A DNA stretch of 64,000 nucleotides, from NCBI RefSeq assembly GCF_040412425.1, contig NC_089753.1, positions 45,589,429-45,653,428 on the forward strand, given 5' to 3'. A program made the position numbers and the translations under genes. This document shows positions 33,018 through 50,296 of the stretch, one piece after another (the stretch's first letter is position 1; the number at the start of each line of letters is the position of its first letter). This DNA comes from Macrobrachium rosenbergii. Taxonomy: Eukaryota > Arthropoda > Malacostraca > Decapoda > Palaemonidae. Below the pieces are notes generated by a model that saw nothing but the letters and a program-made list of their open reading frames with translations, did no database searches and was not told where the DNA came from.

Positions 33018-36000
33018 GTTAGATAAGAAAACAGAAACAATTCTTTCAAGGCTGAAATCATATTCAGCATAAGATAAAGATCAAGTACCTAACTGTTTTT
33101 GAATTAGAACTACCCCTTGGCCAAATGTATAACAAGTATCTTGTCAGCTTAATTTAGCCTAGAAAACATGGTTGGTGACTTACGATTTAATGTTATTCTG
33201 GGAAATGCAATATAAAAAAATGGACAATTCTTTCCTTCCACCCCAAAAATTATTTATGTGAAAATAAAGTGATAAAAATGCAGACTATAATGATAATCCA
33301 AATACATTAGACCCCTCTTTTATTCTGAAAAACTAATTTGCTCAAAAGCTTAAACTCAATGTTCGCTTTTGCTCACTGGACATCTCTGCACAAATCAAAC
33401 AGACAATTTTTCTCTAAACTCTCCTCACACAAGGCACACGGAATGCATAAATTTCACATTGTATACACAAGACTATATATTTAAGACTAAACCTACGACA
33501 ATATTTCATGAAAGTTCACGATAACAAAAACTCTAAAACTGAACCCTATTTTCGTAAGTTGGCGTCTTCTTGGAACAATATTACGTATCATAAAATGAAT
33601 CAAAGCGTGCCCAACGCAAAAAAAAAAAATTATTCCCTTCATGCGTTTAATTCGGCACTGAAAAATAAACCTGCTAATTATGTTCAGTAGGGTTATCATC
33701 AACTAAATAGCATCAGCTTTTCCTCACAGGTAAAAAAATAATAATCCATTACTTTATAAAAAATAAGGTACCAAACAAAATTACATAAAAATTCTCAAAA
33801 AATTAATAATGTACGTATTTGTGAGAGCTATTCAACAAACATATACTGTGCAAATGGGCTTATTTAAATATTATTTTTGTTACTCGTTTTAATGCAGATT
33901 CCAAGAGCTTTCAGGACACAGTTTTTATATCTTGTAATTAACTATACTATTAGTTTTTAGTGTTATTATATGAAGTGACATACAGACTGAACATTTTCAA
34001 CACTGATTTGAATGACTCAAAGCTGATACAATATAAGAAAAACAAAGTCTGTTCTCGGTTAATTTATTCTGCCTGTCATTTTTACCACAATATAATTTTA
34101 CCGCTTTACTATAGCCAGTAGGTATTCAAAATATGAGCCAGATAATAGAAGTCCTTACAATTTTTCACAAAATTTTTCTAAAATTCTGTATTCGTTATCC
34201 ACGAACATTGAAGAGCATACTGATTTTTTATTAATATGATGTCCGAAAAACAATGTACATAAGATAAATTACTTGTTGGTTTTCAATACCCTATAAATTT
34301 ACACTGAAATAGTTCACATCTAAAAACGCTGTCTAAAGGGGGCAAGCAACCATCTATTTCCAACGGGTCTTCTTTAAAATTCTTCCAAAAGGTTAATTAC
34401 TCTTCCATCTTTAGGTATAGTAGCCATTATATAAATTTCAGAGGACTGGTGTTACAGGGTTACCCATTATCATCTCTAACATTTGTTTACCGAATTTTCC
34501 TTTCAAAATAAGCTTACAACCACAATTACACAATTTACTAAACTCCAAAATTTGACTGAATCTCATCGGTAGATCCATTCTAGTACATTCAATATTGAGA
34601 CATTCTAATAACGATTCAATAAGAATTTTGTGATAAAGGAAGTGTTTTTTTCTACTAGGTGAATTTCATTAATTGCCTAACACCGGCGAAGACAATTTTA
34701 TAAGATATTTTGAGAGCATACAAGACAAATGCACACAGAGCTAATTTAAGTCTCAAAGGATTATTTTTTTTATAAAATTTTTGGAAATCTAAATGCAATG
34801 ACTGCCATTACTTCATCCAGGTGGCTCATATAAGTTTCGTGTAATTACCACTACCATTAAAAAATTTCCTGTTTTGAGACATAAGTTACCTTAACCATAA
34901 TTACTACGGTACCTGATTCATCAAGCTTGGTGATGTGAATCATTTCATCTCCTCTCAGTTCAGTCTATGCATTGCTGAACAGTTTATGGAAATTAATCAT
35001 AAGAGGAAATTTTAGTCCTTTTACATCCAAAACATAATATGGAAGGATCACTGAGTTTCCCAAAGTAAAAAAGTTACGAGGCTCTTAACAAAGCATTGTG
35101 CACAGTTGAGACAGCAAACCACAGCTTCTTCACAAACATTTTTACTAGACAAATTCACCACACAGTCTTTTCTTGACGTTTGCGCCCAGTCGATTTCGTA
35201 AATGAGTTTCTTCAGTTCATTTTAATTCGTTTCGATACTAGACTGCTCGTCTATCTACACCAGTGGTTCCCAAAGTGGGCGGTACCGCCCCCCTGGGGGC
35301 GGTGGATTGATATCGGGGGGGCGGTGAGGCAAAAGGGTGTGGTTGGGGGGCGACAGGGTGGCATTAAGAGCATTTAATTTTAAGCAATTAAAAGCAAAAA
35401 AAAAAAACACACACAGACTTAAAATTACCGAACGTGGGGATCTACGACTTCTTAGTGAGTTCCAGCCTGATGTGGAGAAACCGATATCCCTGCGCCAAGC
35501 ACACCCATCCCATTAACAGTAATTGTGAAGACCGAGTTTACTAAATTAAGTATTGTTTGTGAAATACATCTTCGAGTTTAATATTGTTGTTTTCAATTTG
35601 AAGCAAACCGTCCCGCCCCCCCAAAAATAATAATACTCGCGTGTGTGTATCGGCGGGAGGGGGGCGCTAGGAATCCATCTGGAAGCCAAGGGGGCGCCAG
35701 CCTGAAAAAGTTTGGGAAACTCTGATCTACACAGATCCCCATATATTTCTTCTAATAATGCAGTCTTACAACCTGACCGTATTGAATTGTGGAAAGCACT
35801 TTTGATCGGTAATAATTATCTAAAGAAAGTCCTTACTCATTCTTTGTGATTTCTACATGCTTTTCCAATACAAGGGTGCTGAATTCTTTGAAAGGTTCTT
35901 CGTTGTAAATTCTCTGGGGGAATCGCAGTGATGACTTCGGGAGTACTTGCTTATTTTGAATTAAACTGGATATAGAATTTAGGGTATGCCCAAAACAGTC

Positions 36001-36489
36001 TTGAAGAAACTGATTATGTTTATAGCAAGGACAGGATACTCTAAGGCAAAATAGCAAGGGATCCTCGTCATATATTACTAAGATCATTGGGCTAACAATA
36101 TGATATAAAATATAAAGGTAATGGCCAGGAAGAAAGTACCACAACAAACTGAAAGATCTTTTGCCTTTACTCTAAGCTAAGGCATTTATAAGCAAATTAC
36201 AAGGAATGGAACAAAATATTACAAGGACTATTTTACAAAACAAATACTGTTATAAAGGGTCTATAATAATTTTAATTACTTTTGTTTGCATTCAAATGGT
36301 TATACATACCTTAAGAGTAAAAGTGAAAGATTTTAAACTGCTGTTTCACGCCTATGCCAGCAAAACTTCCCCTCTGACTCAATAATCACATCACTGAATT
36401 CTACATACACCTTATATAATCCTTCCGCTTTGGCATGTTTCAGCATAATTCATTTCCCATATACCTTCCCATAAAAAAAAACTCATTTC
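33018..36489 (+). repeat. Segmental duplication, intron block, copy 1
   Basis: Collinear with 40018-43029 and 47233-50296, sharing for example CTCACTGGACATCTCT, CTGTATTCGTTATCCACGAA and GATTCATCAAGCTTGGTGAT. It is longer than the other copies mainly because of the 464-bp MITE at 35261. Fragments of minus-strand reading frames recur in all copies (see findings). Confidence 0.85.
35261..35724. mobile_element. hAT-like MITE with perfect 8-bp target duplication
   Basis: It starts CAGTGGTTCCCAAAGTGGGC and ends AAAGTTTGGGAAACTCTG, imperfect TIRs of the CAGNG type found in hAT elements. The 8-base ATCTACAC occurs on both sides (35253-35260 and 35725-35732). The interior has long G or C runs and no coding frame. 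The equivalent places in the two other duplication copies (about 42275 and 49548) lack it, showing an empty site. Confidence 0.85.
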
Positions 36490-36492
36490 TAC

Positions 36493-36654
36493 TAGTCTGC
36501 TGCATCAACTTCCTCAGAAGGCTTAACTTAATCTGGAAACTCAACTGATTCTACAACATCAGCTGGGCCACCTACTTCAGGAGATTCTGCTAGCTTTGCT
36601 GACTCAGCTTTTCCCAGTGTATCGCCTAGTTCTCAGAACTCAAGTTATACTGAA
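36493..36654 (+). pseudogene. Remnant of the 5' part of a 36-nt repeat exon (copy 2)
   Basis: CTGCTGCATCAACTTCCTCA and the following Ser/Thr-coding text match 32080-32230 of copy 1, but with frame breaks and a stop (TTAACTTAATCT). The sequence is then interrupted by about 1.5 kb of repeat, after which exon-like sequence resumes at 38174. Copy 3 keeps a shorter piece at about 43026-43110. Confidence 0.6.
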
Positions 36655-37483
<829 letters not shown>

Positions 37484-38173
37484 TCACAGGCAAAAAAGTG
37501 ATGAAATCACAAAAAGGGGTAGTAAAGCCCAGCCACAAGAGACAGATATGGAGGTCAAGTGATACAAAGGAAGGGGTAGGGCGTAGGGCTTTACTCCACA
37601 ACCTGATAAATTATGATGAAAGCAAAAAGTAGGAGTCTTTCTTAATCAGTATAGAAAGCTGCCATTATAATACACACAACACTAACCAAACCTGAAGAGA
37701 TAGACACGGGCACTTCTTCATGCAACACAATTTGAAGACATTTAGCAAATGCATCCACTCAGAAGTGCGCAATCATATAAACGCAAAGGTTCCTTGCGGG
37801 TAACATTTTTTTTCCTTCTTTTTTCTTCTTTGTCGTCGGGCGAACTCATTCCGATTGTTGCTGTTGTTGTTGCGGAGACTAGAGTAATGTTCAACAAAAA
37901 CATGGGCAGGGTCAGTGTTGGATGGTACTGGAATCAGGAACTCTTGCATAATTTTCACATCATCAGCATTGGTTCGTCCAAACCGAAGCCTATTCAATAT
38001 GCGTATTACAATATAATGGCACTCGCTTTCTATACTGATTGAGAAAAGACTCCTACTTCTACTATTCGCTTTCATCATAATTTATCAGGTTGTATTCCCT
38101 GACCTCCATATCTGTCTCCTGTGGCTGGGCTTTACAACCCCTTTTGTAATTTCTTTGTCATTTTTGCCTGTGA
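37484..38173. mobile_element. Foldback element directly before exon copy 2
   Basis: Left arm 37484-37672 (TCACAGGCAAAAA...) is the reverse complement of right arm 38018-38173 (...TTTTTGCCTGTGA), with a loop of about 345 bases. The right arm has lost about 37 bases present in the left arm. The same element precedes exon copies 3 and 4. Its right end abuts GATTCTACTAGTTCTG of the repeat exon. Confidence 0.75.
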
Positions 38174-38205
38174 TTCTACTAGTTCTGTTGCTTCACCTTC
38201 CTCAG

Positions 38206-40017
38206 GAGGCTCAACTTCATCTGCAACTTCAACTGGTTCTACAACATCAGCTGGGTCAACTTCTTCAGAAGATTCTACTAGCTCAGCTAGCTCAGCTTCT
38301 TCAAGAGGATCTATTAGTTCAACTGGCTTAACTTCAAAAAGATCTACTAACTCTGCTCGATTAACTTCTGCATGGGGACCTAGTAGTTCTCCTGGATCGG
38401 CATCTTCAGGGGGATCTAGCAGTTCTCCTGGATCGACATTTTCCGGGGGATCTAGTCGTTTTCCCGGAATGACATCTTCAGGGGGATCTAGTATTTCTCC
38501 TGGATCAACATTGGCAGGGGGATCTAGTAGTTCTCCTAGACTGACAACTTTAAGGGGATCTAGTAGTTCTCTTGGACCAGCATCTTCAGGGGGATCTAGT
38601 TCTCCTGGATCAGAATCTTCAGTGGGATTTAGTAGTTCTCCTGGATCGACATCTTCAGGGGGATCATTTAGTTCTCCTGGATCGACATCTTCAAGGGGAT
38701 CGAGTAGTTCTTCTGGATCAATATCTTCAGGGGGTTCTAGTGCTTTTCCTGGATCGACACCTTCAGGGGGATCTAGTAGTTCTCCTGGATCAACATCTTC
38801 AGGGGGATCTAGTAGTTCTTCTGGATCAATATATTCAGGGGGATCTAGTAGTTCTCCTGGATCGACACTTTCAGGGGGATCTAGTAGTTCTCCTGGATCA
38901 ATGTCTTCAAGGGGATCTAGTAGTTCTCCTGGATCAACATCTTCTGGGGGATCTAGTATTTCTTCTGGATCAATATTTCAAAGGGGATCTAGTAGTTCTC
39001 CTGGATCGACATATTCAAGCAGATCTAGTAGTTCTCCTGGATCAATATCTTCAAGGGGATCTAGTAGTTCACCTGGATCAACGTCTCCAAGAGAATTTAG
39101 TAGTTCTTCTAGATCAATATCTTCGGTGGGATCTAGCAGTTCTCCTGGATCAACACTTACAGGGGGGTCTAGTAGTTCTCCTGGCTCTATTTCTTCTGGG
39201 GGACCCAGTAGTTCGTCTGAATCAATATCTCCAGGGGGATCTAGTATTTCTCCTGGATCGACACCTTCAGCGGGATCTAGTAGTTCTTCTGGATCAATAT
39301 CTTCAGGGGGATCTAGTTCTCCTGGATCAATATCTTCAGGGGGATCTGGCAGTTCTCCTGGATCATCGTCTTCAAGGGGATCTAGTAGTTCTTCTGAATC
39401 AATATCTCCAGGGGGATCTAGTAGTTCTCCTGGATCGACACCTTCAGGGGGATCTAGTAGTTCTTCTGGATCAATATCTTCAGGGGGATCTAGTAGTTCT
39501 CCTGGATCGACACATTCAGGGGGGCCCAGTAGTTCTCCTGGATCAATGTCTTCAAGGGGATCTAGTAGTTCTTCAGGATCAATATATTCAGGGGGATCTA
39601 GTAGTTCTCCTGGATCAAAAGCTTCAGGGGGATCTAGTAGTTCTCCTGGATCAATATCTTCAGGGGGATCTAGTAGTTCTCCTGGATCAATATCTTCAGG
39701 GGGATCTAGTAGTTCTCCTGGATCAACATCTTCAGGGGGATCTAATAGTTCTTCTGGATCGATGTCTTTTGAAGGATCTGGTAGTTCTCCTGAATCAACA
39801 CTTTCAGGAGGATCTAGTAGTTCTCTTGAATCAATATCGTCAGAGGAATCTAGTAGTTCTCCTGGATTAACGTCTTCAAGGGAATCTAGTAGTTCTCCTG
39901 GAACAACGTCTTCAATGGGATCTAGTAGTTCTCCTGGATCAACGTCTTCAGGAGGATCTAGTAGTTCTCCTCGATCAACATCTTCAGGAGGATCAACAAA
40001 TTCCATGTCGTCTACAG
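38206..40017 (+). CDS. 36-nt repeat exon, copy 2, intact
   Basis: Best acceptor is TTGCTTCACCTTCCTCAG (ending 38205), giving phase 1; the frame is also open upstream into the foldback element to 38121, so that GTG is not evidence of a start. After ~55 Ser/Thr-rich codons come about 45 copies of the 12-residue unit G(G/R)SSSSPGS(T/I)SS. The exon is 1812 bases, a multiple of three, without frameshift. It ends TCTACAG|GTTAGA, either a donor in phase 1 or a TAG stop at 40020. The composition (Ser ~half, Gly, Pro, few charged residues) suggests a glue-, silk- or mucin-like secreted region. Long opposite-strand frames are shadows of the repeat. Confidence 0.7.
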
Positions 40018-43000
40018 GTTAGATAAGAATATACAAACAATTCTTTCAAGGCTGAAATTATATTCAGCATAAGATAAAGATCAAGTACCTAACAGTTTTT
40101 GAATTAGACCTACCCCTTGGCCAAATGTAGAACAAGCATCTTGTCAGCTTAATTGTTTTATTTAGCTTATAAAACATGGTTTATGACTTCCGATTTATGT
40201 TTTATGACTTCCGATTTAATGTTATTCTGGAAAATGCAATATAGAAAAAATTACTTGATTCTTTCCTTCCACCCTAAAAATTATTTATGTGTAAATAAAG
40301 TGATACATCTGTAGACTATAATGAGAATCTAAATTCATTAGACTCCTCTCTTATCCTCAAAAACTAATTTGCACAAAAGCTTAACCTCAATGTTTGCTTT
40401 TGCTCACTGGACATCTCTGCACAAATCAACAGCCGATTTTTCTCTGAATCCTACTCGCATAAGGAACAAGGACTGCATAAATTTCACATTGTATACACAT
40501 GACTATATATTTAATTCTAAGTCTACAACACTATTTCATGAAATCTCACGATAACAAAAACTCTAAAACTGAACCCTGTTTTCGTATGATGTCTTCTTGG
40601 AGCTATACTGCGTATCATAAAATGAATCAAAGCATGATGTCCGACGCAAAAAATTTATTACTTTCATGCGTTTAATTCGGCACTTAAAAATATACCTGCT
40701 AATTATATTCCGCAGGGTTATCATCACCTAAATGGTACAAGCTTTTCCTCACAGGTAAAAAATAAACCATCCATTCCTTTACAGAAATAACAAGATACCA
40801 AATAAAATTACATAATAGTTCTCAATGAAAGAATAATGTACGTATCTGTGAGAGCCATTCAACAAACATACACATATGGGCTTCTATGAATAGTTTCTTT
40901 TGTTACTTGTTTTAATGCAGATTTAAAGAGATTTCTGGACACAAAGTTTTTATATCTTGTAATTAGGCTATATCAGTAATTTTTAGTGTTATTATATGAA
41001 GTGACATATACATTGGATATTTTCAACACTGATTTGAATGACTCAAAGTTGATACAATAAGGAAAATAAAGTCTGTTCTTGGTTAATTCATTCTGCCTGT
41101 CATTTTTACCACAATATAATTTTACAGCTTTATTGTAGCTAGGTGGTATTCAAAATATGATCACGATAATATAAGTCACTAAAATTTTTCTAAAATTCTG
41201 TATTCGTTATCCACGAACATTGAAGAGCATACTCAGATTTTTTATTAATATGACGTCCCGAAAAACAATGCACCTAATATAAATTATTTGCTGGTTTTCA
41301 GTACCCTATAAATTTACACTGAAATAGTTCACATCTGAAAACGCAGTCCAAAGAGGGCAAGCAACCATCTATTTTCAACGGGTCTTCTTTAAATTTCTTC
41401 CCAGAGATTAATTACTCCTCCATCTTTAGGTATAGTAGCTATTATTTAAATTTCAGAAGACTGGTGATACAGGGTTACCCATTATCATCTCAAACATTTG
41501 TTTACCGAATTTTCCTTTCAAAAGAAGCTTTCAACCATAAATGCACAATTTACTTAATTCCGAAATTTGACTGAAACTGATCGGTAGATCCATTCTAGTT
41601 CATTTCAATATTTAGACATTCTAATATCGATTCAATCAGAATTTTTGATGAGGAACCTGTTTTTTCTAACGGATCAATTTCATTAATCGCCTAACTAACA
41701 TTGGGGAAAGCAATTTTATAAGATATTTTCAGAGCATGCAAGATAAATGCATACGGAGCTAATTTTACGTCTCAAAGGATTATTTTTTTTGTAAAACTTT
41801 TGGAAATCTCATTGCAATGACTACCATTATTCATCCAGGAGGCTCATATTCCGTGTCAGTACTACGGCCCTCAATATATTTCCAGTTTTGAGACATAAAT
41901 TACCTTAACCATTATTACTATGGTACCTGATTCATCAAGCTTGGTGATGTGAATCATTTCATCTCCTCTCAGTTCATTCAAGGCATTACTAAACAGTTTA
42001 TGGAAATTAATCATAAGAGGAAATTTTAGTCCTTTTACATCCAAAACATGATATGGAAGGGTCACTGAGCTTCCCAAAGTAAAAAAGTTACGAGGCTCTT
42101 AACAAAGCTTTCTGCACAGTTGAAACAGCAAACCACAACTTCTTCACAAACATTTTTACTAGACAAACTCACCACACAGTCTTTTCTTGACGTTTGCATC
42201 CAGTTGCTTTCCTAAATGAGTTTCTTCAGTTCATTTTAATTCGTTTCGATACTAGACTGTTCGTCTTTCTATACAAATTTCTATATACTTCTTCAAATAA
42301 TGCAGCCTTGCACTCTGACCGTATTGAATGGTGGAAAGAAATTTTGTTCGGTAATAATTATCTAAAGAATGTTTTCCCTCGTTCTCTGTGACTTCTGTAA
42401 GTTTTTCCAATGCAGGGCTACTGAATTCTTTGAAAGGCTCTTTGTTGTAAATTCTATGTGGGAATCGCAGTAATGACTTCTGGATTACTTGTTTATTTTG
42501 ACACCACTTTAGAAACTTGAGGTGAATTCTTGAAGGATATGCACAAAACACTAGAAATATGCACAAAACACTATCTTGAAGAAAATGATATTTATAGCAA
42601 GGACAGGCTACTCTATAGCAAAATAAAACGGGATCCTTAGTTTTATATTACTCAGATCATTAGGAAAACAATGTGATATAAAATATAAAGGTAACTGGCC
42701 AAGAAGAAAGTGACACAACAAATTGCAAGATCTTTTGCCTTTACTCTAAGGCATTTTCAAGAGAATTACATGGAATAAAACCAAATATTGTAGGCTATTT
42801 TACAAACCAAATAGGGTTATAAAGGGTATAAACAATTTTAATTACCTATGTATGCATTCAAATGGTTACACGTCCCTTAAGAGTAAAAGTGAACGATTTT
42901 AATCTGTTGTTTCACGCCTATGCCAGCAAAAATTCCCCTCTGACTCAACAACCATATCATTGAATTCTGCATAGCCTATACCTTATATAATCCTTCTGCT

Positions 43001-43029
43001 TAAGCATGTTTCAGGATAATTCATTCTGA
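40018..43029 (+). repeat. Segmental duplication, intron block, copy 2
   Basis: Aligns by eye along its whole length with 33018-36489 and 47233-50296. No MITE at the site corresponding to 35261. A 20-base local repeat (TTTATGACTTCCGATTTA) is doubled near 40180-40215. The minus-strand frame 41871-42077 is open here but broken in copy 1. Confidence 0.85.
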
Positions 43030-43717
43030 TTCTACTAGCTTTGCTGGTTCAGCTTCTCCCAGTGGATCTCCTAATTTTCAGACCTCAAGTTTTACTGAAT
43101 ATCAACCACCACGGTAGTTGGTGGTTAGTAAAGCCTAGCCACCAGAAGTACACAAAAACCCCGACTTTGGCCCTTTATAACTCTGGAAATGTTCAACTGA
43201 CCGGGATGAAACTCTGGCTGTAGAGATTTCCCACTAAGGTCTGTAATCGTGCCAAATTCATCGAAATCCTTTCAGCCATACCAGAGATCCAGATATCGAT
43301 TTTTAGCTTTCAGGGGATCTGGTAGGGGTGGTGTGTGAGGCCCTAACATATCTGTGGAGCAATAACGGTAAAAAATACAGCTATGATACTTAGTTTTTCT
43401 GAAAGCTCGTTTTCTGGAGGTGTGCCTTTTGGGGTTTGGTTATTGAAATAAAAAAATTTTAAAGTTACAGTATGCCATTCAAATTAGCCACCAAAATTCA
43501 AATTTCATGATGCTCAAGTACAGACTGCTCACAACATTAGAAGAGACGCCGTTTTCTTAATGTGTGTGAATAACAAGTGGTGTTAGGAGAAGCTGGCTGA
43601 CTTACTGTCAATTACCTTAAATAAAAATTACCACACACGTTCAATTTACATAAGCGGTTTTGGTTTTCACAGTTGTTGACCTACCCTAAATAGCCTCAGT
43701 AGTTAGAATGTTTTTTC

Positions 43718-43862
<145 letters not shown>

Positions 43863-44020
43863 TAAATTGTATAATTATGCACAAACGAGTTGAGCTGACC
43901 ATAATCACAGAGAAGCCACATATATCTAATTAAACTGTGTTTAAACCTATATAACCTCCATTCATTCGTTACCATATTTTTCTCGATCTAGGACGTTGTC
44001 ATTACAAAAAAGAACTGAAA

Positions 44021-44677
44021 TAACAGGCAAAAAAGTGATGAAATCACAAAAAGGTTGGTAAAGCCCAGCCACAAGAGACAGATATGGAGGTCAGGGAATA
44101 CAAAGGAAGGGGTAGGGCGTAGGGCTTTTTGAAGCATCGTAATAAATTATGCTGAAAGCGAAAAGTAGAAGTAGGAGTCCTTCTCAATCAGTATAGAAAG
44201 CTGCCATTATAATGTGCACAACGCTAACCATACCTCAAGAGATAGACACTGGCACTTCTTCAAGCAATACAGTTTGAAGGCATAGCAAATGTATCCACTC
44301 AGAGCATAACACGGGCAAACTCATTTCAATTGTTGCTGTTGCTGTTACGGAGACTAGAGTAATGTTCAACAAAAACATGGGCAGGGTCAGTGTTGGGTGG
44401 TACTGGAATCAAGCACTCTTGCATAATTTTCACATCATCAGCATTGTTTCGTCCAAACTGTAGCCTATTCAATATGCGTACTATAATGGCACTCGCTTTC
44501 TATACTGATTGAGAAAAGACTCCTACTTCTACTATTCGCATTCATCATAAATTATCAGGTTATGGAGAAAAGCCCTACGACCTACCCCTTCCTTTCTATT
44601 CCCTGACCTCCATAACTGTCTCCTGTGGCTGGGCTTTACAACCTCTTTAGTAATTTCAATATCATTTTTGCCTGTGA
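44021..44677. mobile_element. Foldback element directly before exon copy 3
   Basis: Same element as 37484-38173: arms from TAACAGGCAAAAAAG to ATTTTTGCCTGTGA. This copy keeps the arm segment GAAAAGCCCTACGACCTACC that copy 2 lost from its right arm. Confidence 0.75.
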
Positions 44678-44709
44678 TTCTACTAGTTCTGTTGCTTCAT
44701 CTTCCTCAG

Positions 44710-47232
44710 GAGGCTCAACTTCATCTGCAACTTCAACTGGTTCTACAACATCAGCTGGGTCAACTTCTTCAGAGGATTCTACTAGCACAGCTGGCTCAGC
44801 TTCTTCAGGAGGATCTATTAGTTCTGCTGGTTCAACCTCTTCAAGAAGATCTACTAATTCTGCTCGATTAACTTCTGCAGGAAGACCTAGTAGTTATCCT
44901 GGATCGACATCTTCACGGGGATCTAGTAGTTCTCTTGGATCAATGTCTTCAGGGGGATCGAGCAGTTTTCCTGGATCAGTATCTTCAGGGGAGTCTAGTG
45001 GTTATCCTGGATCGACATCTTCAGGGAGATCTAGTAGTTCTCCTGGGTCGACATCTTCAGGGGAATCTAGTAGTTCTCCTGGATCAATGTCTTCAGGGGG
45101 TTCTAGTAGTTCTCCTGAATCGACATCTTCAGGGGGACCTAGTAGATCTCCTGGATCAGAATCATCAGTGGGATTAAGTAGTTCTCCTGGATCGACATAT
45201 TTAGAGGGATCTAGGAGTTCTCCTGGATCAACATCCTCAGGGGGATCTAGTAGTTCTCCTGGATCGGCACCCTCAGTAGGATCTAGTAGTTCTCCTGGAT
45301 CATTATATTCAAGGAGATCCAGTAGTTCTCCTGGATCGACGTCTTCAGGGAAATCTATTAGTTCTCCTGGATCGACACCTTCAGGGGGATCTAGTACTTC
45401 TTCTGGACCAACATCTTCAGGGGGATCTAGTATTTCTCTTGGATCGACACCTTCAGGGGGATCTAGTAGTTCTCATGGATCAATATCTTCATGGGGATCT
45501 AGTAGTTCTTCTGGATCAATATATTCAGGGGGATCTAGTAGTTCTCCTGGAAAGACACCTTCAGGGGGATCTAGTAGTTCTCCTGGAAAGACACCTTCAG
45601 GGGGATCTAGTAGTTCTTCTGGAAAGACACCTTCAGGGGGATCTAGTAGTTCTCCTGGATTAATATCTTCAAGGGGATCTAATAGTTCCCCTGGATCAAC
45701 ATCTTCAGGGAGATCTAGTAGTTTTCCTGGATCAACTTCTACAGAGGGATCTAGTATTTCTCCTGGATCAACGTCTTCAAGGGGATCTAGTAGTTCTCCT
45801 GGATCAATATCTTCAGAGGGATCTAGTAGTTCTCCTGGGTCAACGTCTACGGAGGGATCTAGTAGTTCTCCTGGATCAACATCTCCAGGGGGATCTAGTT
45901 CTCCTGGATCAATATTTTCTGGGGGATCTAGTAGGTCTCCTGGATCAATATCTTCAGGGTTATCTAGTAGTTCTCCTGGATCGACATCTTCAGAGGGATC
46001 TAGTAGTCCTCCTGGATCAGTATCTTCAGGGGGATCTAATAGTTCTCCTGGATCAACATCTTCAGGGAGATCTAGTAGTTCTCCTGGATCAATATCTTCA
46101 GAGGAGATCTACTAGTTCTCTTGGAATGACATCCTCAGGGGGATCTAGTAGTTTTCCTGGATCGAAATCTTCAGGGGGATCTAGTCCTGAATCGACGTCT
46201 TCAGTGAAATCTAGTAGTTCTCCTGGATCAACATCTTCAGGTGGATCTAGTAGTTCTCCTGGATCAATATCTGCAGGAGGATCTAGTATTTCTCCTGGAT
46301 CGACATCATTAAGCGGATCTAGTAGTTCTCCAGGATCGACATTTTCAGGGGGAGCTAGTAGTTCTCCTGGATCAACATCTTCAGGGGGACCTAATAATTC
46401 TCCTGGATCAATGTCTTCAGGGGGCTCTAGTAGTTCTCCTGGATCAACGTCTTCAAGGGGATCTAGTAGTTCTGGATCAATATATTCAGGGGGATCTAGT
46501 AGTTCTCCTGGATCAACATCTTCACGGGGATCTAGTACTTCTCCTGGATCGATATCTTTAGGGAGATCTAGTAGTTTCCCTGGATCAACATCTGCAGAGG
46601 GATCTAGTAGTTCTCCTGGATCGACACCTTCAGGGGGATCTAGTAGTTCTTCTGGATCAACATCTTCAGGGGGATCTAGTAGCTCTAGATTGACTTCTCC
46701 AGGGGGATCTAGTAGTTCTCCTGGATCGACATATTCAAGCAGATCTAGTAGTTCTCCTGGATCGACATCTTCAGGGAGATCTAGTAGCTCTCCTCGATCA
46801 ATATCTTCAGGGGATCTAGTAGTTCTCCTGGATCGACACCTTCAAGGGAGACTAGTAGTTCTTCTGGATCAATATCTTCGGGGGGATCTCATAGTTCTCC
46901 TGGATCAATGTCTTCAAGGGGATCTAGTAGTTCTCCTGGATCAATGTCTTCAAGGGGATCAAGTAGTTCTCCTGGACCCATACCTTCAGGGGGATCTAGT
47001 AGTTCTGGATCGACATCTTCAGGTGGGTCTAGTAGTTCTCCTGGCTCAATATCTTCAGAGGGATCAAGTAGTTCTCCTGGATCGACATCTTTAAGGGGAT
47101 CTAGTAGTTCTTCTGGATCAATATCTTCAGGGGGATCTAGTAGTTCTCCTGGATCAATGTCTTCAAGGGGATCTAGTAGTTCGCCTCGATCAACGTCTTC
47201 AAGAGGATCCACAAGTTCAATCTCGTCTACAG
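44710..47232 (+). CDS. 36-nt repeat exon, copy 3, two compensating frameshifts
   Basis: Acceptor TCATCTTCCTCAG (ending 44709) and end TCTACAG|GTTAGA match copy 2. About 64 copies of the 12-residue unit. One extra base near 46107 (GAGGAGATCT in place of GAGGGATCT) brings a TAG at 46113, and one missing G near 46812 (TCAGGGGATC) returns the original frame. Total length 2523 is a multiple of three. The middle ~700 bases are open only in the shifted frame. As written the exon cannot be translated whole. The lesions lie in G-rich repeat units, so consensus error is as likely as decay. Confidence 0.65.

Positions 47233-50296
<3,064 letters not shown>

Noticed and set aside
38121..38205. GTG at 38121 as translation start of exon copy 2
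   Set aside because: The codons before 38174 lie in the foldback element's right arm, and a splice acceptor in the phase of all other exons is found at 38205.
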